A DNA stretch of 58,542 nt from Pseudoalteromonas sp. P1-25. GTDB taxonomy: Bacteria; Pseudomonadota; Gammaproteobacteria; Enterobacterales; Alteromonadaceae. The notes beneath the pieces were generated by a model. The model saw only the letters and a list, made by a program, of their open reading frames with translations. It had not been told where the DNA came from and ran no database searches. How positions within the stretch are numbered: the first letter of the stretch is position 1; each line of letters starts with the position of its first letter. Shown piece after piece: positions 24,626 to 36,388 of this stretch. The DNA is taken from NCBI RefSeq assembly GCF_001401805.1, contig NZ_LKDW01000027.1, positions 1 to 58,542 on the forward strand, written 5' to 3'. Both the position numbers and the translations under genes were made by a program.

Positions 24626-24932
24626 TTAAAATCTACTTATCTTTTATCACGCTTTTGATTTACGACTGTAGTTAGACTAACTAAGCTCATAAACATACAA
24701 TCAATAAAAATTATTATTGATGTAGGTTGGGTTGAGTTTTACGAAACCCAACGAATTTGATAACCACCAGCATAGTTCTATTCACCGCATATGTTGGATT
24801 TCGTTTCACTCTACCCAACCTACTTAAAATCTACTTATCTTTTATAACGCTTTTGATTTACGACTGTAATTAGACTAACTAAGCTCATAAATTGATTGTA
24901 TGTTTATAGCAATCAATAAAAATTATTATTGA
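24626..24932. repeat. Tandemly duplicated linker flanking the REP pairs
   Basis: A linker beginning TTAAAATCTACTTATC and ending AATTATTATTGA occurs at 24,626-24,720 (95 bases) and again at 24,824-24,932 (109 bases), separated by one REP pair. The two copies are nearly identical except for a 14-base net insertion near TTGATTGTATGTTTATAGC. The unit linker plus REP pair (about 200 bases) has therefore been duplicated head to tail. The whole 24,626-25,101 gap holds no gene. Confidence 0.8.
24721..24823. repeat. Compact REP pair (BIME-like), copy 1
   Basis: This 103-base unit begins TGTAGGTTGGGTTGAG and ends CTCTACCCAACCTAC, the same ends that bound the RAYT element. The interior (GAATTTGATAACCACCAGCA) matches the sequence just inside the right end of that element near 24,555. 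It looks like a RAYT element with its gene removed. Confidence 0.8.
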
Positions 24933-25035
24933 TGTAGGTTGGTTTGAGTTTTACGAAACCCAACGTATTTGATAACCAGTAGCCCAGTTTTACTCGACGC
25001 ACATTTTGGGTTTCGTTTCACTCTAACCAACCTAC
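24933..25035. repeat. Compact REP pair (BIME-like), copy 2
   Basis: The second 103-base unit starts TGTAGGTTGGTTTGAG and ends CTCTAACCAACCTAC; compensating changes in the two arms keep them complementary. It is the same length as copy 1 and has several substitutions inside, so it is somewhat diverged. Confidence 0.8.
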
Positions 25036-25101
25036 GACATCCTTGTCACAAATCTATATGCCCACTCGGGCAGCTAAAAGCTGACAGCTCCCAACTATTA
25101 G

Positions 25102-25551
25102 CTATTTCTTCGTTATCGTCACTTTTGGCTCATCATAATCACTGTAATCAATGCTTACTATATACGTGCCTTTTATTGCGGGCGAGTAGCTAAAGTAATT
25201 ATAAATAGTATTACAGTCTGCAAGTACAGATTGGCCGAGCGTTAGTTTTTGCCCTGCCGGTTGGGCATCGCTGTAGCCGCAGTTGTAGCCTTCACTAAAA
25301 TCGGCGTCGGCTATTTTAAATTCGTACACTTTACCCGGGGTACTAAATTTAACTTCTGCTTGGTAAAGCGCGCCGCCCACAGGCATAAATTGGTACTGAG
25401 GTTCTGCGTCCCAAAGTGTAAAGTCGCCTCTAAGGTAAATTGTTTTATCCAACTCTTGTTGTGGCAGCACATCGTTAATAGACACCTGGCTAGTACATGC
25501 GGTTAGTAAGCTGGCAATAGCAAGCGTTAAAATTCGTTTCATTGGCATCAT
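25102..25551 (-). CDS. Hypothetical lipoprotein with possible Ig-like/CBM-type fold
   Basis: The 149-residue protein has a lipoprotein signal (MKRILTLAIASLLTAC) with Cys19 as lipidation site. The mature part is beta-rich: IYLRGDFTLWDAEPQYQFM, GGALYQAEVKF, KVYEFKIADADFSEGY and KGTYIVSIDYSDYDEPKVTI, with two further cysteines (in NCGY and ADCN) that could pair. The pattern 'RG.FT.W' and 'YEFKIAD' recalls carbohydrate-binding domains attached to pullulanases and alpha-amylases, but I cannot assign a family. AAAGGA precedes the ATG at 25,551. It lies between the REP array and glyS and may be accessory. Confidence 0.75.
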   Translation of the reverse strand: MMPMKRILTLAIASLLTACTSQVSINDVLPQQELDKTIYLRGDFTLWDAEPQYQFMPVGGALYQAEVKFSTPGKVYEFKIADADFSEGYNCGYSDAQPAGQKLTLGQSVLADCNTIYNYFSYSPAIKGTYIVSIDYSDYDEPKVTITKK

Positions 25552-25582
25552 TAATTGAAGTCCTTTGTTCTGTTAAAACTAA

Positions 25583-25605
25583 AAAGCCAGCAAAACGCTG
25601 GCTTT
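25583..25605 (-). terminator. Rho-independent terminator after glyS
   Basis: AAAGCCAGC and GCTGGCTTT form a perfect 9-base stem with a 5-base loop; the minus strand continues TTAG after five T. It ends glyQS transcription before the lipoprotein gene. Confidence 0.8.
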
Positions 25606-25623
25606 CTATTGGCTTAAGCGAGG

Positions 25624-27693
25624 TTATTTTTGTAGTACAGATATATCTGCAATATCTAAAAATAAGCGGCTTAACTGGCTTAATAGCGCAAGGCGATTTT
25701 GCTTTACAGCTTCATCGTCGGCCATAACCATGACGTTGTCAAAAAAGTTATCAACACTTTGACGGATACCGGCTAATTGGCTCAATGCCTCTTGGTAGTT
25801 TCCATCAGCGTAAAGTGGTGCAAGTTCAGTGGCAAATTTAGCAACTTGTGAAGCAAGTGCTATTTCTGCGTCATCACTTAACAAACTCTCATTCACATCG
25901 CCTGCCGCAGTAATATTATTTTTAGCTAGGATATTACCTACACGCTTATTAGCTGCTGCAAGCGCTTCTGCGGCGTCTAATGTACGGAAGTGGCTTACTG
26001 CTTTAACTCGGCGATCAAAATCAACAGGCTTAGTTGGACGGCGTGCAAGCACAGCTTGAATTACGTCGACTTCAATACCCTCATCTTGATACCATGCACG
26101 AAAGCGCCCTAGCATAAAATCAAATACGTCGGTTGATACATTTAGATTAGTTAGCTTATCACCAAACAGTGTTTGTGCTTTTGCTACTAAGTCTAAAATA
26201 TCCAGTGGTAGTTCTTTTTCTACCATGATACGCAGTGCACCAATGGCAGCACGACGAAGCGCAAATGGGTCTTTGTCGCCTTTTGGTGCTTGGCCTATAC
26301 CAAAAATACCCACCAGCGTATCAAACTTATCAGCAATAGCGACTGCACAGCTAATTAGGTTTGTAGGTAGGTTATCACCTGCAAAGCGAGGCATGTATTG
26401 CTCGTTTTGTGCAATAGCTACATCTTCTGCTTCACCATCAAAGCGTGCATAGTGCATACCCATCACACCTTGCACGTCGGTAAATTCCATCACCATTTCG
26501 GTCATTAAGTCAGTTTTACTTAATAGGCCGGCACGTTTTGCAAGGTCTTTGTCGGCACCTAGTTGCTCTGCAATGTAGCCAGCAAGTTCGCTAATACGTA
26601 CAGATTTATCTTTAAGCGTACCTAACTGCTTTTGGAATAAAACAGTATCAAGTGACTCTAGTCGGCTTTCTAAGGTTTTCTTTTTATCAGTCTCAAAGAA
26701 GAACTGCGCATCAGCTAAACGTGGGCGCACTACTTTTTCGTTACCTGAAATTACCACGCTTGGATCTTTACTTTCGATGTTAGATACAAACAAAAACTTA
26801 TTTAAAAGTTTGCCGTCTTGATCTAATAGCGGGAAGTATTTTTGATCATCCTTCATGGTGTAAATTAGTGCTTCGGCAGGTACATCTAAAAATGCCTCTT
26901 CAAATGTTGCCGTTAACGTTACTGGCCACTCTACCAGTGATGTTACTTCTTCTAATAAGTCTTCATCCATTGCAACAACCGCATTCACTGCGCTTGCAGC
27001 GTCTTCTATTTGTGTACGAATTAGCGCTTTACGTTGTTCGTAATCAGCAATAACGTAGGCAGATTTTAATACGTCGAACACGTCATCTGCGTGGTTAATG
27101 GTGATTTTTTCTGGGTGGTGAAAACGGTGGCCTTGTAACTGGTTAGTTACTTGCTTACCTAAAATTTCGCCTTCAATAAGTTCATCACCAAACAAAATAG
27201 TGACGGTATGAACTGGACGAATAAATTGTGTTTTATTCGCGCCCCAACGCATCGGCTTAGGAATTGGTAGCTTTGCTAATGACTTTGCAATGGCATCGCT
27301 CATTAGGGTTTTGGTTTCTTGTCCTGCTACTTTAGCAATATGTAAAAGCCAAGCGCCTTTATCGGTCTCGAGAGTTTGTGCTTCACTTACCTCAATACCA
27401 CAACCACGTGCCCAACCCATTGCTGCTTTCGTTGGGTTACCTTCGCTATCGAACGCTGCTTTCGTTGCAGGGCCGCGCTTTTCAACTTCTTTATCTTGCT
27501 GCTTAGCTTCAAGCGCTTTTACTTGTAAACCTAAACGACGAGGCGATGCATACCAGCTTACACCTTCATGCCCAAGCTCTAGTGTTTCAAGCTCAGCTGT
27601 TAGGTTTGCGGCAAAGGCTTCTGCTAATTTACGCAGTGCTTTTGGTGGCAGCTCTTCGGTGCCAATTTCTACTAATAAATTTTGTGCTGACAT
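25624..27693 (-). CDS. glyS: Glycyl-tRNA synthetase beta subunit
   Basis: GlyS is the large tRNA-binding subunit of the alpha2beta2 glycyl-tRNA synthetase. The 689-residue protein has exactly the E. coli length and begins with [20 protein letters not shown]; other landmarks are [43 protein letters not shown] and [22 protein letters not shown]. The C-terminus carries the anticodon-binding DALR-like helices. The start lies 2 bases after the glyQ stop (27,696), so the subunits are translated together. Confidence 0.98.
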   Translation of the reverse strand: MSAQNLLVEIGTEELPPKALRKLAEAFAANLTAELETLELGHEGVSWYASPRRLGLQVKALEAKQQDKEVEKRGPATKAAFDSEGNPTKAAMGWARGCGIEVSEAQTLETDKGAWLLHIAKVAGQETKTLMSDAIAKSLAKLPIPKPMRWGANKTQFIRPVHTVTILFGDELIEGEILGKQVTNQLQGHRFHHPEKITINHADDVFDVLKSAYVIADYEQRKALIRTQIEDAASAVNAVVAMDEDLLEEVTSLVEWPVTLTATFEEAFLDVPAEALIYTMKDDQKYFPLLDQDGKLLNKFLFVSNIESKDPSVVISGNEKVVRPRLADAQFFFETDKKKTLESRLESLDTVLFQKQLGTLKDKSVRISELAGYIAEQLGADKDLAKRAGLLSKTDLMTEMVMEFTDVQGVMGMHYARFDGEAEDVAIAQNEQYMPRFAGDNLPTNLISCAVAIADKFDTLVGIFGIGQAPKGDKDPFALRRAAIGALRIMVEKELPLDILDLVAKAQTLFGDKLTNLNVSTDVFDFMLGRFRAWYQDEGIEVDVIQAVLARRPTKPVDFDRRVKAVSHFRTLDAAEALAAANKRVGNILAKNNITAAGDVNESLLSDDAEIALASQVAKFATELAPLYADGNYQEALSQLAGIRQSVDNFFDNVMVMADDEAVKQNRLALLSQLSRLFLDIADISVLQK

Positions 27694-27695
27694 GC

Positions 27696-28598
27696 TTACT
27701 TATCCTTACACAGCGGGAAACCAAGCGCTTCACGTGCATCGTAATAACTTTGTGCACATGCTTTTGATAACGCTCTTACACGTAAAATATAACGTTGACG
27801 CTCAGTAACCGAAATTGCATGGCGCGCATCTAATAAGTTAAATGCATGCGATGCTTTCATTACTTGCTCGTATGCAGGTAGTGGTAAATTTGCTTCAATT
27901 AGCTTTTGGCTTTCTGCTTCACATTTATCAAACTGTGCAAATAAGTCATCTACGTTGGCGTGTTCAAAGTTGTAAGTAGATTGTTCTACTTCATTTTGAT
28001 GGAATACATCGCCGTAAGTTACACGCCCTAATGGACCATCTGCCCATACTAGGTCGTAAATACTGTCTACACCTTGAATGTACATTGCTAAACGCTCTAG
28101 GCCGTAAGTAATTTCACCGGTTACAGGAGAACACTCTAATCCCCCTACCTGCTGAAAGTAAGTAAACTGCGTTACTTCCATACCATTTAGCCAAATCTCC
28201 CAACCTAAGCCCCATGCGCCTAGCGTTGGTGATTCCCAGTTATCTTCTACGAAGCGCACTTCGTGCTTTAGGGTATCAATACCCATTGCTTCTAGTGAGC
28301 CTAGGTAAAGCTCTTGAATGTTATCTGGTGATGGCTTTAAAACTACCTGAAATTGGTAGTAATGTTGTAAGCGGTTTGGGTTTTCACCGTAGCGGCCATC
28401 GGTAGGACGACGACACGGTTGCACGTATGCGCTCGACATTGGCTCAGGGCCAATAGATTTTAAGAATGTTTGCGGGTGAAATGTCCCTGCGCCCACTTCC
28501 ATATCAAGTGGTTGAATAATGACACAGCCTTGCTGTGCCCAATAATCCTGTAAAGCCAGGATCAAACCTTGAAAGGTTTTAACGTCATATTTTTGCAT
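27696..28598 (-). CDS. glyQ: Glycyl-tRNA synthetase alpha subunit
   Basis: GlyQ holds the class II catalytic core that activates glycine. The 300-residue protein shows [34 protein letters not shown], the motif 2-like [49 protein letters not shown] and [18 protein letters not shown] (motif 3). It heads the glyQS operon. The 140 bases upstream hold its promoter and the convergent gyrB terminator. Identification is secure. Confidence 0.98.
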   Translation of the reverse strand: MQKYDVKTFQGLILALQDYWAQQGCVIIQPLDMEVGAGTFHPQTFLKSIGPEPMSSAYVQPCRRPTDGRYGENPNRLQHYYQFQVVLKPSPDNIQELYLGSLEAMGIDTLKHEVRFVEDNWESPTLGAWGLGWEIWLNGMEVTQFTYFQQVGGLECSPVTGEITYGLERLAMYIQGVDSIYDLVWADGPLGRVTYGDVFHQNEVEQSTYNFEHANVDDLFAQFDKCEAESQKLIEANLPLPAYEQVMKASHAFNLLDARHAISVTERQRYILRVRALSKACAQSYYDAREALGFPLCKDK

Positions 28599-28695
28599 AT
28601 TTGGCTTTTTACTATCTGAAAGTAGCGTGAAAATTACCCTCAGTATACCTTGTGCACACGCAGGTTTTAAGCAGTTTGTGCGGTTGTTAAAATAA

Positions 28696-28719
28696 AAAAG
28701 GAGCCATTAGGCTCCTTTT
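28696..28719 (-). terminator. Rho-independent terminator after gyrB
   Basis: AAAAGGAGC/GCTCCTTTT form a 9-base stem over a 6-base loop, followed on the minus strand by TTATTTTAAC. It ends the dnaA-dnaN-recF-gyrB operon. Confidence 0.85.
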
Positions 28720-28738
28720 AAGATATGAGTATAATTTT

Positions 28739-31177
<2,439 letters not shown>

Positions 31178-32272
31178 TTATCTTGTTATTAGGTTGCCAT
31201 GTTTCACGTGGAACATTTGTAGTTCTCGTTGCATGGGTTCCACCACAGCAGAAATACTTTCAGACAAAATTGAAGAGATAAAAATTTGAGAACTGCAATG
31301 AGCCAATAATTGCCCCACTTTCTCTTTTGTATCTTCGCCTAACTCTGAAGGTAGATCATCTATTAGCAATATAGATTGCTTATCTGTCTCTGACTCAATT
31401 AAACTATTTTGCGTTACTTTTAACGCATAAAGCAATAACTTCAATTGACCGCGCGAAAACGTATTTTCTACACTGTTGCCAGCGACACTAAAACTAAAAT
31501 CGGCCTTATGAGGGCCTTTACTAGTAAAACCTTGGCGAGCGTCTCGCTCAAAGTTTTGCTCTAATGCATCACTTAAAGACTCGCTGTCTTTCCAGCCTGC
31601 ATTAAAGTTGATTTCTAAATCGCGTATAAGCGTTAATTCTGCACACATTTTATCAAAAAACTGCTGCTTAAACCTACTTATATACGCCATTCTTAATTTA
31701 TTTATTTGTTCTGCCAGTCTAACAAATTCTTTGTCCCAAAACCTAATTTGGTCAAAATAATTCTTTGGCTTACTTTTTAAAAGTGCATTGCGTTGTTTAA
31801 GTACTTTATTAAACGATTGCCATAAATAAAAAAACTCATGTTCCACGTGGAACAAACCCAAATCTAAAAATTTACGTCGCTCTTTTGGGCCACCAAAAAA
31901 CAATGAATAGCTTTCGGGTGTAATAATTTGCACAGGCATTAACTGTGCAAGCTCAGAGATTTTTCTACTGGCTTTGCCTTGTATTTTTAAATTAGTTTCA
32001 CCGCTTTGGGTTTTACTAATCCCAATAGGAATAGACAAGTCGTGTAGCGCTTTGCGGCCATGTATTACAAACTGATCTTGTTGATGTTGAATAATACTTT
32101 TATGTTTAGGTGTTCGAAAAGATTTGCCATGAGAAAGGTAATAAATAGCCTCTAAAAGGCTGGTTTTTCCGCTGCCGTTTTCACCATAAATTATATTAAC
32201 GCCGTTGACTGGTTCTAGCGTCAGTGCCTCAATATTACGAAAATACTTGAGGCTCAAGTGACTTAAACTCAT
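31178..32272 (-). CDS. recF: DNA replication and repair protein RecF
   Basis: RecF helps load RecA at single-strand gaps and supports replication restart. The 364-residue SMC-like ATPase has Walker A GENGSGKTS (residues 30-38), the signature FSRGQLKLLLYALK, and Walker B SILLIDDLPSELGED. Length is near E. coli RecF (357). It lies between dnaN (14 bases upstream) and gyrB (12 bases downstream). Its coding sequence contains two parS-like palindromes, at 31,200-31,215 and 31,839-31,854; in the first the C-terminal codons read MFHVKHG. Confidence 0.97.
   Translation of the reverse strand: MSLSHLSLKYFRNIEALTLEPVNGVNIIYGENGSGKTSLLEAIYYLSHGKSFRTPKHKSIIQHQQDQFVIHGRKALHDLSIPIGISKTQSGETNLKIQGKASRKISELAQLMPVQIITPESYSLFFGGPKERRKFLDLGLFHVEHEFFYLWQSFNKVLKQRNALLKSKPKNYFDQIRFWDKEFVRLAEQINKLRMAYISRFKQQFFDKMCAELTLIRDLEINFNAGWKDSESLSDALEQNFERDARQGFTSKGPHKADFSFSVAGNSVENTFSRGQLKLLLYALKVTQNSLIESETDKQSILLIDDLPSELGEDTKEKVGQLLAHCSSQIFISSILSESISAVVEPMQRELQMFHVKHGNLITR
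31200..31215. promoter_or_regulatory. parS-like ParB-binding site in the 3' end of recF
   Basis: TGTTTCACGTGGAACA matches the conserved bacterial parS 16-mer (TGTTNCACGTGAAACA) except for one arm base, and the left half TGTTTCAC is the canonical half. It lies within the last codons of recF. parA and parB are at 45,796-47,528, so the site would be the centromere used by that system. Confidence 0.85.
31839..31854. promoter_or_regulatory. parS-like ParB-binding site inside recF (perfect palindrome)
   Basis: TGTTCCACGTGGAACA is a perfect 16-base palindrome. It is the same form of parS known from Pseudomonas. It is 639 bases from the other site in recF. Two parS sites within one gene near oriC fit the usual clustering of parS around the origin. 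Confidence 0.88.
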
Positions 32273-32286
32273 TTATAATGGGTATC

Positions 32287-33390
32287 TTATAATCGCATAG
32301 GCATAACCACGTACATTGCCTCTTCATCGCCCGCACCTTCAATAAGTGCACTGCTGTTTGAATCAGCTAATGTAAATAGTACATCTTCTGTTTTTAATGT
32401 ATTTAGTACATCTAATACATACGACACATTAAAACCAATTTCTAGCTCATCACCCTCGTACATTACTTCTACTATTTCCTCAGCCTCTTCTTGCTCAGGA
32501 TTATTAGCCGTAATTTTAAGTAAGCCGTTAGCTAAGTTTAGGCGTACACCTCTAAACTTTTCGTTTGATAAAATAGACACACGTTGAAACGCATTACGTA
32601 ACCACTCGCGGTTAGCAGTAATCACTTTATCTCCACCACGTGGTAATACACGGCGGTAATCCGGGAAACGGCCATCCACTAACTTACTTGTAAAAGTAAA
32701 TTCCACATCGATAATACGAATATGGTTAGCGCCAAATTGAATAGTAACTAATTCTTCATCAGCCACCATAAGGCGCATAATTTCTTGCACACCTTTGCGT
32801 GGTATGATTAATTGGCGCTGCGTATTTAACGATTGACCTAATTCTTTTTGCGCTATTGCCAAACGGTGGCCATCGGTCGCCACTGTTTTAATGTCAGTAT
32901 TATCAACTTCAAACGACATGCCATTTAAATAGTAACGCACATCTTGATTTGCCATCGAAAAATGCGTGCTTTCAAGCAACTTGCGTAGCTCTAAACGCGT
33001 TAGTTGAAACTCTACCTCGCCATCCCACTGCTCTAAATTAGGAAAGTCTTCCGCGGCAAGTGTAGTCAATGAAAAGCGGCTTTTACCACTGGTTAATAGC
33101 AGTTGGTGCTCTTGTAAGCTCAATGTGAGCTCAGAGCCATCTGGTAGGCTTTTACAAATATCGAGTAATTTTTTAGCAGGTAGTGTTAATTTTGTATCAG
33201 CAATATCATCGCCAACAAAAACACCTGCAACGAGTTCAATTTCAAGGTCTGTACCTGTCATTGAAAGTTGCCCGTTTTCTACCACTAACAATACATTAGA
33301 TAATATAGGTAACGTATGTTTACGTTCAATCGCACCCGATACTTGCACTAATGGCTTTAAAAATTGTTCTCTTGAAATGGTTATTTGCAT
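32287..33390 (-). CDS. dnaN: DNA polymerase III beta sliding clamp
   Basis: DnaN forms the ring clamp that tethers polymerases to DNA. The 367-residue protein (E. coli 366) has the three-repeat clamp layout: MQITISREQFLKPLVQVSGAIERKHTLPILSNVLL, VKTVATDGHRLA-like TVATDGHRLAIAQ, GRFPDYRRVLPRGGDK and a C-terminal end EEAMYVVMPMRL that matches the protein-binding pocket tail. It lies 13 bases after dnaA and 14 before recF in the standard operon. Confidence 0.98.
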   Translation of the reverse strand: MQITISREQFLKPLVQVSGAIERKHTLPILSNVLLVVENGQLSMTGTDLEIELVAGVFVGDDIADTKLTLPAKKLLDICKSLPDGSELTLSLQEHQLLLTSGKSRFSLTTLAAEDFPNLEQWDGEVEFQLTRLELRKLLESTHFSMANQDVRYYLNGMSFEVDNTDIKTVATDGHRLAIAQKELGQSLNTQRQLIIPRKGVQEIMRLMVADEELVTIQFGANHIRIIDVEFTFTSKLVDGRFPDYRRVLPRGGDKVITANREWLRNAFQRVSILSNEKFRGVRLNLANGLLKITANNPEQEEAEEIVEVMYEGDELEIGFNVSYVLDVLNTLKTEDVLFTLADSNSSALIEGAGDEEAMYVVMPMRL

Positions 33391-33403
33391 AATAAAGTCA
33401 GCC

Positions 33404-34795
33404 CTAAGATGACAACGTTCTTATTAAATTTTGATAATCTTCTTTTATTTCGTGGCTTTCATCACGTAGTGATTTAACCTTACGACACGCATGTAATACG
33501 GTGGTGTGGTCACGCCCACCAAATGCGTCACCAATCTCAGGTAAGCTGTGATTAGTTAATTCTTTAGATAATGCCATAGCTACCTGACGCGGCCTTGCGA
33601 TAGAGCGGCTGCGGCGCTTAGATAACAAGTCAGACACACGTATTCTGTAATACTCAGCCACGGTGCGTTGTATGTTGTCTATAGTGACAAGTTTGTCTTG
33701 TAGTGCCAACAAATCGCGCAATGCTTCTTTTACAAAGTCGATAGAAATTGGGCGTCCGGTAAAATTAGCATTAGCTATTACACGATTAAGTGCGCCCTCT
33801 AGTTCGCGTACGTTTGAACGTAATTTTTTAGCGATAAAAAAGGCAACTTCGTGCGGTAAGTTAATTTTACTCTGCTGCGCTTTTTTCATTAAAATAGCAA
33901 CGCGCGTTTCAAGTTCTGGCGGCTCTATCGCAATCGTTAAACCCCAACCAAAACGTGATTTAAGCCTGTCTTCTACGCCCTCAATTTCTTTTGGGTAGCG
34001 ATCAGAGGTTAAAATAATTTGCTGATTACCCTCTAATAATGCGTTAAAGGTATGAAAAAACTCTTCTTGCGAGCGCTCTTTGTTAGCAAAAAATTGAATA
34101 TCATCAATCATTAGCGCATCTACACTACGGTAATAACGTTTAAATTCTTCGATGGCGTTATTTTGTAGTGCTTTTACCATGTCTTGCACAAAACGCTCAG
34201 AATGCATGTAAACAATTTTAGCATCGGGCTTGTTTGCCATAATGCCATTACCTACTGCATGTAATAAGTGAGTTTTACCTAAGCCTGTACCACCGTAAAT
34301 AAATACTGGGTTAAAGGCAGAGCCAGGGTTATCTGCAACTTGTGTTGCAGCCGCTTTTGCTAGCTGGTTAGATTTACCCTCAACAAAACTGTCAAAGGTA
34401 TAGTTTTCTTTTATATTAGATTTATAGCCCGATTTAGGCGCAGGCTCTACTGGTGCTTTTTGCTCTACAGGTTGCTGTTTAGCAGGTGTCTGTGCACTAG
34501 GTGATGCAGGGGCTTCAACACTTGGCGCCGCCGCTTGAGTATTGAGTAGTGGTTTACTACCTACATCAAAACGTAATTCGGGCGCTTCATCACCACAAAT
34601 TTCTACCAGTAACTCATTAATACGGTTTAAATACTTTTCTCTTACCCAATCAAGAACAAAGCGATTAGGTGCGTAAATCGTTAAGGTATCTTCGGTACTT
34701 TCTGCTTGTAGCGGTCTTACCCACATACTGAATTGTTGCGAAGGCAACTCATCTTGCAATACATATAAACAACTTTGCCAAACCGACAGATACAC
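33404..34795 (-). CDS. dnaA: Chromosomal replication initiator DnaA
   Basis: DnaA opens oriC by binding TTATCCACA boxes. I take the GTG at 34,795 as the start (463 residues), because GGGAG lies 7 bases upstream and the product then begins like E. coli DnaA ([16 protein letters not shown]); an upstream ATG at 34,837 adds 14 unlike residues. Domain I is followed by a Pro/Ala/Gln-rich linker (about residues 85-125), the AAA+ core with Walker [10 protein letters not shown] (168-176) and Walker [11 protein letters not shown], and the helix-turn-helix signature [16 protein letters not shown]. First gene of dnaA-dnaN-recF-gyrB. Confidence 0.97.
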   Translation of the reverse strand: MYLSVWQSCLYVLQDELPSQQFSMWVRPLQAESTEDTLTIYAPNRFVLDWVREKYLNRINELLVEICGDEAPELRFDVGSKPLLNTQAAAPSVEAPASPSAQTPAKQQPVEQKAPVEPAPKSGYKSNIKENYTFDSFVEGKSNQLAKAAATQVADNPGSAFNPVFIYGGTGLGKTHLLHAVGNGIMANKPDAKIVYMHSERFVQDMVKALQNNAIEEFKRYYRSVDALMIDDIQFFANKERSQEEFFHTFNALLEGNQQIILTSDRYPKEIEGVEDRLKSRFGWGLTIAIEPPELETRVAILMKKAQQSKINLPHEVAFFIAKKLRSNVRELEGALNRVIANANFTGRPISIDFVKEALRDLLALQDKLVTIDNIQRTVAEYYRIRVSDLLSKRRSRSIARPRQVAMALSKELTNHSLPEIGDAFGGRDHTTVLHACRKVKSLRDESHEIKEDYQNLIRTLSS

Positions 34796-34837
34796 AGTTA
34801 AACTCCCAGAGGTATAATTTTTATTCCCGCACATCAA

Positions 34838-35411
34838 TAATGATTAAAAATCATGCATTTATTGCGTTTAATTGGCCAGCTACGCGACCCAAGACCGCGT
34901 ATTATGAAGGCACTTTATCCACAAGTAAAAGATTGATTTTTATAAAATTGTTGATATCAGTGTATAAATATCTTAATAGACTGATTTATATCGACTTTTA
35001 TTTTAAAGCCAGATAACAGATCATAACAAAAACACAGGCAGATCGCGAACCAATTTTACGATCTAAATGAGTTTTCCCATGCTTTTATTCACTTTTTAAA
35101 CATCAGCTGTGGAAAACTTCTTTATTATGATGATCCTAGTTGATCACCCTACTTTATTACGATCCACATTCTTTTAGTCGCTCCAGGCTATTAATTCGCC
35201 TTTTTGCATAAAAGCAGACCATTTTGCTTTAAATTTAATCCATAAATATCAAGCCAGCGCACAAAAAATGTAATAAACACGGTGTTTACAGCGCAATTAT
35301 GATTGACTTTAAAGTGCTTAATCTATAATATCTCGCGCTCGCAATGGCACCTGTGCCAGGATCGCGACCTGCATAGGATGTTTTAACTTTAACCGATCGG
35401 ATGAGATTGTT
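34838..35411. promoter_or_regulatory. dnaA-rpmH divergent control region with DnaA boxes
   Basis: A perfect DnaA box TTATCCACA lies at 34,915-34,923, upstream of dnaA and near a possible -10 CATAAT on the minus strand, as expected for autoregulation. A one-mismatch box (TTTTCCACA, minus strand) lies at 35,108-35,116 and a weaker CGATCCACA at about 35,159. Several GATC sites occur between 35,020 and 35,400. The rpmH promoter is probably TTGACT (35,303-35,308) with TATAAT (35,324-35,329; spacing 15) or the overlapping TAATAT (spacing 17). No ORF is supported here. Confidence 0.7.
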
Positions 35412-35546
35412 ATGAAAAGAACTTTTCAACCTAGCGTTTTAAAACGCAAACGTGCTCACGGCTTCCGTGCTCGCATGGCAACTGTAAATGGCCGTAAAGT
35501 ATTAGCACGTCGCCGCGCTAAAGGCCGCAAAGTACTTTCTGCTTAA
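35412..35546 (+). CDS. rpmH: 50S ribosomal protein L34
   Basis: L34 is a 44-residue, very basic ribosomal protein: [19 protein letters not shown], then the [22 protein letters not shown] tail in two pieces, unmistakable for the family. The ATG follows the dnaA divergent control region; rnpA starts 7 bases after the stop. The rpmH-rnpA-yidD-yidC-mnmE order is conserved across gammaproteobacteria. Confidence 0.98.
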
Positions 35547-35553
35547 TATATAA

Positions 35554-35979
35554 GTGGAAGACTTTAGCTTTGGCAGGGAGTTACGTCTGTTAACTCCCTC
35601 GCATTACTCTCGCATATTTAATGAACCCGCTCGGGCTGCAACTCCTTTATTTACTCTTTTAGCTAAACCTAATGACCAAGATAAACCTAGGTTAGGACTT
35701 ACTGTTGCTAAAAAACGTGTAAAAAAGGCATGCCAACGTAACCGTATTAAACGACTCGCTCGCGAAAGTTTTCGTTTAAATCAACACACCATCGATAATA
35801 TTGATATTGTGCTTATGGTAAAAAATGGTATTGATGAGCAGTCTAACGAAGAAATAACCAAACAACTTACAAAATTGTGGCGCAAAATTAATGAACGCTG
35901 CAAACCGGGTGCACCTAAGCCACCACCCTTTAAAAAACGCCCAAACAAATCAGCTAAATCTAATAAACAAACCCGATAG
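35554..35979 (+). CDS. rnpA: Ribonuclease P protein component
   Basis: RnpA assists the RNase P RNA in maturing tRNA 5' ends. It starts at a GTG (35,554), 7 bases after rpmH. The core shows FGRELRLLTPSHYSRIF, RLGLTVAKKRVKKACQRNRIKRLARESFR (the RNR motif) and IDIVLMVKNGID. At 141 residues it is longer than E. coli RnpA (119) because of a basic, proline-rich tail (GAPKPPPFKKRPNKSAKSNK). yidD begins 125 bases later rather than overlapping. Confidence 0.96.
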   Translation: MEDFSFGRELRLLTPSHYSRIFNEPARAATPLFTLLAKPNDQDKPRLGLTVAKKRVKKACQRNRIKRLARESFRLNQHTIDNIDIVLMVKNGIDEQSNEEITKQLTKLWRKINERCKPGAPKPPPFKKRPNKSAKSNKQTR

Positions 35980-36104
35980 CAATAGAATTGCAGGGTTAAT
36001 TAGGGTATCTTTAGCTCACCTTTTAATCATGCGTTTAAAATCTTTAATTGAGCTTTTAAATACATGGTATCTATTCACTAAATATTCGCAGGGGCATAAA
36101 CACC

Positions 36105-36380
36105 ATGAGGTTACTTAAACCACTTGTTGCTATACCAAAGCGTTGTTTAGTGTTATTTATCCGCGGTTATCAAATGTGGATAAGCCCACTACTAGGCCCG
36201 CATTGTCGTTTTAATCCAAGCTGCTCCCATTATGCTATTCAAGCAATTAATTTGCATGGATTTGTAAAAGGGAGTTGGTTAGCACTTAAACGCATATTAA
36301 AATGCCATCCTTTACATTCAGGCGGAGAAGACCCCGTTCCTGAAAAATTAACCCGTATTAACCACCAACACGAGAAATAA
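36105..36380 (+). CDS. yidD: Membrane protein insertion efficiency factor YidD
   Basis: YidD supports YidC-dependent membrane insertion. The 91-residue protein has the signature [20 protein letters not shown] followed by [39 protein letters not shown] short amphipathic N-terminus associates with the membrane. CAGGGG stands 12 bases before the ATG. The gap of 125 bases from rnpA is larger than usual. yidC begins 8 bases after its stop, so yidD and yidC are co-expressed. Confidence 0.96.
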   Translation: MRLLKPLVAIPKRCLVLFIRGYQMWISPLLGPHCRFNPSCSHYAIQAINLHGFVKGSWLALKRILKCHPLHSGGEDPVPEKLTRINHQHEK

Positions 36381-36388
36381 GAGCTGTT

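Noticed and set aside
23893..25035. Repeated units considered as a CRISPR array
   Set aside because: Units alternate in orientation and have nearly identical linkers rather than unique spacers; a RAYT gene explains them and no cas gene is present.
34796..34837. Upstream ATG of dnaA at 34,837
   Set aside because: The added 14 residues are unlike DnaA, whereas the GTG at 34,795 has a well-placed GGGAG and gives the family N-terminus.
35891..36118. 75-codon ORF overlapping the rnpA 3' end and the yidD start
   Set aside because: It is out of frame with both genes, has no ribosome-binding site, and the yidD start is clear in another frame.
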